A DNA stretch of 64,000 bases from Talpa occidentalis. Lineage: Eukaryota > Chordata > Mammalia > Eulipotyphla > Talpidae. The position numbers and the translations under genes are program-made. The stretch covers positions 98,587,258-98,651,257 of the forward strand of contig NW_023605194.1 in the NCBI RefSeq assembly GCF_014898055.3, given 5' to 3'. Below are positions 57,416 through 64,000 of this stretch, piece by piece; position 1 is the stretch's first letter, and each line of letters opens with the position of its first letter. The notes below the pieces were generated by a model. That model was not told the DNA's origin and made no database searches. It saw only the letters and a program-made list of their open reading frames with translations.

Positions 57416-57824
57416 TTGTTTCTTCTTGGCGCTTCTGGAAGGTGGTGTTCTCCCTCATACAAATACATTATTTCTTGGAAGAGAAAAGTATACTCTTAAA
57501 AATACTAAATTTCTTAAGATTGTTGCACAGAAAAAAATCATGAAATTTGGTTCATAAATCACAAAGCTGAGAGGGGCTTCCTGTGTTTCAGCAGCCCATT
57601 ATTGAGAAAAAGAAAACAAAGTTGAGCTGAGTAGCAGAATGTGTTCACACATCGGTATGACTTATTCCAAAATAGGAAGAAAAGATGAACCAACTCAAGT
57701 GGCAGAGATAAAATTCCAGGCTCTTCTGTGGACCTATGGAACTCATCGAGTCCAACTACTCCCACTCTAGGGAGATGAATATCCCTTAATGAGTTTATTT
57801 TATTTTATTTTTCTTGATTTTTAA

Positions 57825-58094
57825 TTTTTTAAAAAGATTTATTTATTTATACAAGAACCGGGGTACAGGCCAGATGCGTGGGAGAGTGAGAGGATTCACC
57901 AGAGACAGAGTGAGGAACAGAACAGGCAGACTGACGAAATACACTGCTGAGGGGAGCAGCGGGCGAGACAGGAGAGGTCTGCTGCACCATGTGGGATTCT
58001 CACCAGCCGGCCGGCTGTGATCAAGCCTGCGCTGCAGAGGCTGTGGACAGCTTCACAGCGTGGTGCTCAACTGCCTGCACCACTAGGGAGGCCC
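57825..58094 (-). mobile_element. tRNA-derived SINE, inner member of a nested pair
   Basis: Minus strand: GGGCCTCCCTAGTGGTGCAGG (A box), AGGCTTGATCACAGCC (decayed B box), CTCTGTCTCTGGTGAATCC, CTGTACCCCGGTTCTTGTATA, tail AAATAAATAAATC. The TSD TTCTTGATTTTT occurs at about 57,811-57,822 and 58,095-58,106. It sits in the tail of the older SINE that follows. Confidence 0.88.
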
Positions 58095-58106
58095 TTCTTG
58101 ATTTTT

Positions 58107-58278
58107 TAAAAGGATTTAAAGAACAGGCAGATTTACTGAAATTCACTGCTGAAGGGAGCAGTGGGTGAGACTGGAGAGCATTGCTGCGCCATATGGGTTA
58201 ACTTCCTGGTTAGGAATTGAACTCAGGTCATAGTGGTGAGGTGATAGTGTTTAGACTTAATCCCTAGGCCACCAGGGA
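58107..58278 (-). mobile_element. tRNA-derived SINE relic, outer member of a nested pair
   Basis: Minus strand: CTCCCTGGTGGCCTAGGGATT start, then AGTTCAATTCCTAACC, AACCCATATGGCGCAGC, CTCCCTTCAGCAGTGAATTTCAG. It loses about 90 bp of the body before the tail. GAGTTTA at 57,790-57,797 and about 58,277-58,284 may be its outer TSD, spanning both SINEs. Confidence 0.7.
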
Positions 58279-58289
58279 GTTTAAAGATC

Positions 58290-60505
58290 TCTTTGTAGGT
58301 CTTCTATTTGTAAGCATGAAAACATACTTGTAATATACTTAACTGAACTTCTTTGTTTTGCAGTTAGACTTTGTTCTTTCTCTGGGCATGAATTGAGTGC
58401 TAATTAGAATATTATTTATAATAGAACTCATAGACATGTGTAAATGTATTAGTAGGCTTTCTTCCAGTCTTCTGTAACTGAAACTCTCAACCTTTCAGCT
58501 GTCAGAACATCATGGTTAATAAATATTGCTAATTCTCAAAAAAGAGATTTGGATATTTTAAGTAGGTTATAAATTTTTAACGACAAAGTTAGAAAGAAAT
58601 TTCAATTCATTTTCAATTTTTAATTTTATTTTTTGGAACAGTGTATGTGTGTAATAAGTGTTTAGTGAATCAAGTACAAAACACCCACAATTTGTTGATG
58701 TTCCCAGAGACTTTTATGAGTGTTTTAGAAAAATGAGAAGCTCTTTATTCCATGGTACTCAGTCTGGAATTTCACCAATCACCATTATAAAGTGCCTGAA
58801 GGGCACTTAATTTGTTAATTTGTTATTTTGTTATTAACACTTTTTTAAAAAACATGAATTCTGAACATTTCATCAGTTAAATATGATGTGCTACTGTGTA
58901 TATCAGAGATAACTGGCTCCTAATGCATAGAAAACTAAATTCACATTCTTCTCTCCAACTCTTGTAGCCTGCCCCCCCAGACCCTTCTCTCTTGCCTCCC
59001 CTGCTTACCTAGCTCACCCCTCGTGTTTTCTTATATAGCACCCTTTGTACTCCCCCCTCCTTCCTGTCATTCCATTTGCAATTGGGTTTTTTCTTTCATA
59101 CTTCATTTTGACTTACTCCTCTGTCAAAGTCAGCCAAATTCATGCCTTCAAATTCTTCTAGAATGTTTTCCCATCTACTTCAAGATACGTTTACCTTCTA
59201 AGATATCGTAACTTTGGTATTCTTTATTTCTTCTGTATTTTCTTCTGTCAGTTTTCTCCCTTGCGCACTTATACGCTCTGATTAAGTATATGAGTTGTCA
59301 GATTTCTGACATTGCCTTCTTTATTGGCTCAACCTTCTCTCCCTGAATAATTTCATCCTTTCCCAGGCTTTTTTAACTATAAGGTTTGTGTTCATGATTC
59401 CCTAATACACAGATCTAACCATGCCCACTCTCCTGAGCTCTAAAAAGATTCTTTCTTTCTACCGGATGGGTTTTTTCATCTTGTTGGTCTGTAGAATTCA
59501 GTGCAGTTAGGTAGAAACCTATCTTCTTAGTTACAAAATTATTCTGAGTTTCTTGTGTAGATTGATAACCACTTTTCACACAAACTAGAAAATAAATAGG
59601 CAGAGTACCACTTTCTTTTTCTTCCTCCGTGAGACCCTGGCAATTGTACCTTCAAAATATTTCTCTTTTCTATCCCTGTCTTTAATTTCTACTTCCATTG
59701 CCATGGGTTAGCCTATCTGGTTCTCCAGTTTCTAATGCCTTTTCTTCTTTAGTTCTTCCCTACATAGTCATGAGAGTTATTGGTCTGCTATAAAATTTAA
59801 ATATCTCCCATTTCTAACATACTAAAGGCTTAATTATGTGTTCAGCATTTTGAGATCAGGGAATCATGCCTTAATTTATGGTCTCTCTTTTTTCATGATA
59901 TCTTGGCAAAAACCCCGTAGTAGGCAGTTTCAGATATGCTGTGTATTTTTGTTTGTGTTGTGTAGCTTTATGTGTGTTTTCCCACCTTCCTTCTCGTATT
60001 TTCCTTCTCCTTTAATGCTCAGTTTATTTTTTTTTTTGTTTTGTTTTGTTTCCAGTGTCAGACCAGGCAATTGAGTAAATTATTCTTCTTATACCATTTG
60101 CATGTAAGTATCTGATGCATTGATGTGCTTATCTATATTCAAATTAGTATCACTGTATTTCATGAACATCTTTCTCCCCCAATATTGTAAAAATATTATT
60201 TCAAGGAGTAGAAATTGTCCAGGACATGGGAAGTCTATACAGAAGAGATTCTGGTGCCTTCAGGAATAATGTTCTTTTTGGAATTTCACATTAAATCAAG
60301 ACATCTATGGTCAGCCAGATGGTTAGTCATAGGTTTTAAGCTACAGAGGAGTCTAAAAGCTCATTAAAGCCAGAGATATTTTCTGTTAAGTATATAACAG
60401 TTGAGTCTAGTCAATGTAATTCGTTGATTGATATATTAATCAGAGGATTCTGATGCAAAGCTTAGCATGGTCATTAAAAAGCAGACTCCTAGCCTTAATA
60501 ATAAA
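58290..60505. other. AT-rich sequence, no gene seen
   Basis: Unique-looking sequence with a pyrimidine-rich section (58,950-60,060). Short frames only. Confidence 0.5.
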
Positions 60506-60512
60506 AACCGTA

Positions 60513-60752
60513 GGGGCCTCCCAGGTAGCATAAGGGTTGGGCTCAGCGCTATCACGGCCACAGCCTGAGTTTGACCCCCTGCCAGGGAGCTAACCCACAT
60601 GGCTCCGCAGACCTCTCCTGTCTCGCCCGCTGCTCCCCTTAGCAGTGTGTTTCAGTACCTGCCTGTTCTGCTTCCCACTCTGTCTCTGGTGCATCCTCTC
60701 ACCCCCTGCACCTCTGGCCTGCACCCCAGTTCTACCCATAAATAAATAATTG
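60513..60752 (+). mobile_element. tRNA-derived SINE, older subfamily (B)
   Basis: GGGGCCTCCCAGGTAGCATAAGG start, AGTTTGACCCCCTGCC (decayed B box), CTCTGTCTCTGGTGCATCC body, CTGCACCCCAGTTCTACCC, tail ATAAATAAATAA. AATAATAAAAACCGTA before and AATAATAGTAATGA after may be a decayed TSD. Confidence 0.87.
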
Positions 60753-60759
60753 AAAAATA

Positions 60760-61690
60760 ATAGTAATGATACTGGTAGTCTTTGGTGAGGAGAGAGGAGA
60801 ATGGAGAGGAAGAACAACTTAGAATTGATCTGAATGTCTCATTTTTTAGAAGTGTTCTGGGCATAGGAATATAGGTTTATTATTTCTTAATTTTGACTTT
60901 TATATCTGTTAATTACAGTTTCCTAGGCTACAGGTGGGGTAATATGTGCTTAATTTATATAATTTTATTCCCCTGAATATATTTGTTAGTGGAATTTTGT
61001 TAACTAATTAGTTCTCTTGAAAATTGAAATATTTCACTTTGAATCAGCTTACTTTGGGTTTTACTTCTGATTTAATTTATAGCAAAGTCTCAATAATCAT
61101 GCTCATCTTTGTCTATTAAAAGCAGAATCATCTGTCTTTATATTAGCATCACTTATCTAATTTCTTTCCCTTTATAAGAGCTGAATACTGCATTGTATGA
61201 AGTCACAGCCCAGTGACATAACAGCTCAACTACTGTCTGAACTTAGAACATTATGTAAGATAGATTAAAACTATGTTTTTACTGTCTAAATTATTTTTAT
61301 CAGTTGCACTAAATAGGAAAACTCTCCTCTGTATGTCGAGGGTCTGTATAACATACTGGGATGCTTTGACTGATCTTGTTGGATTTATTATAATTCAGGA
61401 GGCACAAATCCAACTTCCTTAACCTCCAACAAATGGTGCCTTATATACTTTTGATTACTTGATACGTTTCCTTAAGGTAATACCACATTTCAATAATAAA
61501 GGCCATTTCTAAATTTTCTCCTTATTATTTAAGACTTGCTGCTTTCTGATGCAAAGATTTCTTGCCATTAAATATTTTTAAGATTTCCATTTAACATGTC
61601 AAAGCTGTCAGGCCTTTTAGTGCTCAAATTTTTTTTTTCATCCATTAAAACAGATTTTAGAACTGAAAGTTATTGCGGACAGTCAGGGGA
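60760..61690. other. AT-rich sequence, no gene seen
   Basis: Unique-looking with no recognised repeat or gene. Confidence 0.5.
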
Positions 61691-61694
61691 TTTG

Positions 61695-61815
61695 GTCCAG
61701 GAGACTCTTAATGGAAAGAACGTAGCTCTAATGGAATGAATATAATGCCACCTCCTTGCACAAAGCCTATCATGTACTGGGCACTCAACACATTATTTGT
61801 TGGATGAATGTACAA
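61695..61815 (+). repeat. L2/MIR-like 3' relic
   Basis: CACAAAGCCTATCATGTACTGGGCACTCAACACATTATTTGTTGGATGAATG follows the shared L2/MIR 3' terminus. Confidence 0.6.
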
Positions 61816-61819
61816 TTAA

Positions 61820-62455
61820 TATATCTTAATGATAATATTATGCAAGTATTTAGCTATTATGTATATATAAGGAGGGATATGTTGTGGGATTTTATGAGTG
61901 CATACTGTAAGAGATATTTTGTTCAAAATGTCATGATTTTTAAAGAAAATACACTTGGAACATATTTTTCTTGTAACTTATTTTACTTAGACCTTTTTCA
62001 TCCTGCAAAAATAATCTATCATTTTACTCTGTAGAGTTCACCTGAAAGGAAAGTGAATTATATTCCATTTCTTAACTCCTTCTAACCATAGCAGAATACA
62101 TCACTTTGTTCAATCTTTGTGTTGTTTTAACTTGGAGAATAATAAATTATAGACTTTCTAGAGATACTCTCAGAAGAACAAGTATTTCCAGTAACCGGGG
62201 TGCTATTTGTCCAGAAGCAATAATATATTGCCCATAACCTTAGAGAGTTAATGTCTTTGTAAACGTCCTGAAAGAAAAATCTGCTTCAAACTCTAGTGGG
62301 AGTTGAGCATGACTTTGTAGGAAAAAAAGAAAGCTGAAAGGCCTTTTGAGAAACCAGCTCATCCAGTCTCAGGGATAACTGTAAATCCATGCAAAGATAT
62401 TGTCCCACATCATATGGTTTTTGCTTCCTGACCTCTGCAGGTGGAGTAAATTTTT
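61820..62455. other. AT-rich sequence, no gene seen
   Basis: No repeat or gene recognised. It leads into the GC-richer patch carrying the MARE. Confidence 0.5.
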
Positions 62456-62460
62456 GTTAT

Positions 62461-62473
62461 TGCTGAGTCAGCA
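62461..62473. promoter_or_regulatory. Perfect MAF recognition element (T-MARE)
   Basis: TGCTGAGTCAGCA is the exact 13-bp palindromic T-MARE bound by MAF homodimers and by NRF2/BACH/NF-E2 with small MAFs. A GC box (GGGGGCGGGG) lies about 20 bp downstream at 62,490-62,499, and the surrounding 150 bp is GC-richer than the flanks. Function as an enhancer is inference. Confidence 0.6.
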
Positions 62474-62674
62474 GGTTAGGGGTGCACCCGGGGGCGGGGT
62501 TCAAGCTACTGTTGGGAGTGTGCTGAGGGCTTGAGAGCCTGATTTCTCTTTGTGGCACCATGGGTACCCCTCCTCTCTGGGGTTCCAGATCTGAAACTTG
62601 GAAGTCTGTGCTCTGTCAGTGCAATCCAATAGGTCATTACCGTCTTTCATTATCATAGCACGTTTATTAATCTT

Positions 62675-62980
62675 TTTTTAAAAATATATATATATTTTAA
62701 ATTCATTTATTTGTTTATTTATTTATTTATTTATTTATTTATTCATTCAAGCACTGGGTATAGTCAGAAGCATGGGAGGGTGAGAGAATTCACCAGAGCC
62801 AGAGTAGGAAGCAGAACAGGCAGACTGACAAAGTACACTGCTGAGGGGAGCAGCGGGCGGCAGGAAAGGTCTGCGCGCCATGTGGGACCCTTGCTAGCAG
62901 CCGGGGATTGAACCGGTGCTGCAGAGGCTGCAGGCAGCTTCGCAGCCCAGCGCTCAACCGATGCACCACTGGGGAGGCCC
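62675..62980 (-). mobile_element. tRNA-derived SINE, young subfamily (A)
   Basis: Minus strand: GGGCCTCCCCAGTGGTGCATC (A box), GGTTCAATCCCCGGC (B box), full body, CCAGTGCTTGAATGAATAAAT and a long (AAAT)n tail, then a TA-rich, A-rich end. The TSD AYGTTTATYAATCTT occurs at 62660-62674 and 62981-62995 with two differences. Confidence 0.92.
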
Positions 62981-62999
62981 ATGTTTATCAATCTTAACC

Positions 63000-63525
63000 T
63001 CATAACTATTAACTAAACTCCAGATTTTGTCCATACTTCCCAAATTTCCTTCTTTTTCTATTCCATGATTTCATGTAGGAAACCATGTTGTATCTCCTTA
63101 GTCTTCAGTTGTTCTTGACAGTTTTGGAGTTTTCCCTTGCTTTTTCTAACTCATGCAGTTTTGAGGAGTACCAATCAGCTCTTTTATGGATTGTTTCTCA
63201 ATTTGGGTTTGTCTGATATTTTTCTACTGAAAGACTGGGACAAATATTACAGAGGTGAAGGATCGCTCAAATCACAGCCATCCCTGCTAGCAATATGACT
63301 TATCCCTGATCATGTGGATCTTGATTATCTGGAAAGAAGAATGTTCACCAGATACAGCCACTGTCAAGTGACTTTCCCTTGCTCTTCCCACATCCTAGGC
63401 TTTGAAATAAATTGCTAAGTTGAGCTGATTCTCAAGGTTCCCTCTCCATTTTTAATGACTCAGGAAATATGGAAGAAATTTCTTTATTGTTTGAAGAAGA
63501 TTTTATTAGTAACTACCATATCTTG
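63000..63525. other. Unassigned sequence, no gene seen
   Basis: Unique-looking; no features. Confidence 0.5.
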
Positions 63526-63529
63526 CATG

Positions 63530-63720
63530 CTTTGTATAATAATTTTGCTGGGCTGAATGTGATATATCATTTCTCTTAATACCATAAACCTGTAAAATAG
63601 AGGCTACTAATTTATTTTACAGATGTGGAAACTAGAGTCAAAGATTGAGCAATTTGATGAAATTACAGAGACCAAGGCTATAAATCCAGGTCTGTTGAGT
63701 TTAATCTAGAGATGTTGAAG
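63530..63720 (-). repeat. MIR SINE relic
   Basis: TTATTTTACAGATGTGGAAACTAGAGTC, AGATTGAGCAATTTGATGAAATTAC and GACCAAGGCTATAAATCCAGGTCTGTTGAG follow the reverse-complement MIR order. Confidence 0.7.
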
Positions 63721-64000
63721 CTCATCTTGTAGTTAAAACTTCTTTTATTATCAGTATTTTGTCATCTGTAGTATTTGAACCCTCAGATTCTTAACCACAT
63801 TCTCTAGGAAATGATTTTTTTTTGTTTTATTTTGAATTTCTGTTTAAAAATTAAAGTAAATAAGCAATTTAATACTATAGATAATCATATTTTTTAAAAA
63901 CATGTCTGCTTAAATGCATATATCTAGAAATATTATCACATACAAAGATTTTTCAATAAGATACTAGTAGCATATTTGCAACTAATGCTCTTGGACCTAT

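Overview
This window is mammalian nuclear DNA. It is AT-rich, has no long open reading frames, and is crowded with dispersed retroelements. About twenty copies of one tRNA-derived SINE superfamily are present. They have a recognisable A box and B box and (A)n/AATAAA-type tails, and many have target-site duplications (TSDs). The SINE is neither primate Alu, rodent B1/B2, carnivore CAN nor cetartiodactyl CHR/BovA. From memory its structure best fits the Rhin-1-type SINE of horseshoe and leaf-nosed bats (Rhinolophidae/Hipposideridae). That identification is inference. No prokaryotic-style gene, operon, CRISPR array or intact protein-coding gene is supported.

Layout. 1-290: an old SINE. 1,410-2,400: a CpG-rich, TATA-less block with a CRE-like site and two strong plus-strand splice-donor sequences (GT at 1766 and 2391). 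This is the only promoter/first-exon candidate. 2,400-14,700: AT-rich and free of SINEs, holding an ancient dispersed repeat, an LTR-like element (6,600-7,146), a perfect 42-bp tandem duplication and a palindromic X-box (RFX-type) site. 14,700-22,950: young SINEs, a degraded retroelement-like block, a small 5'-truncated L1 and an old L1 split by a SINE. 22,950-36,000: mostly old unique-looking sequence with L1, L2 and MIR relics and CA repeats. 36,000-54,800: the densest mobile-element region. It has a 1.97-kb L1 3' fragment with a 19-bp TSD, SINEs landing beside older insertions, and a second, heavily interrupted copy of the 6.6-kb LTR-like element. 54,800-64,000: AT-rich sequence with a nested SINE pair, MIR relics, a perfect MARE palindrome beside a GC box, and a young SINE.

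Interpretation. If the CpG-rich block is a promoter, the two plus-strand donors imply that most of the window is first-intron sequence of a long gene running rightward. I cannot name the gene. I see no evidence for a previously undescribed coding system. The observations most worth a second look are the stacked-insertion histories, the unnamed LTR-like family, the candidate hairpin near 36.7 kb and the isolated regulatory palindromes.
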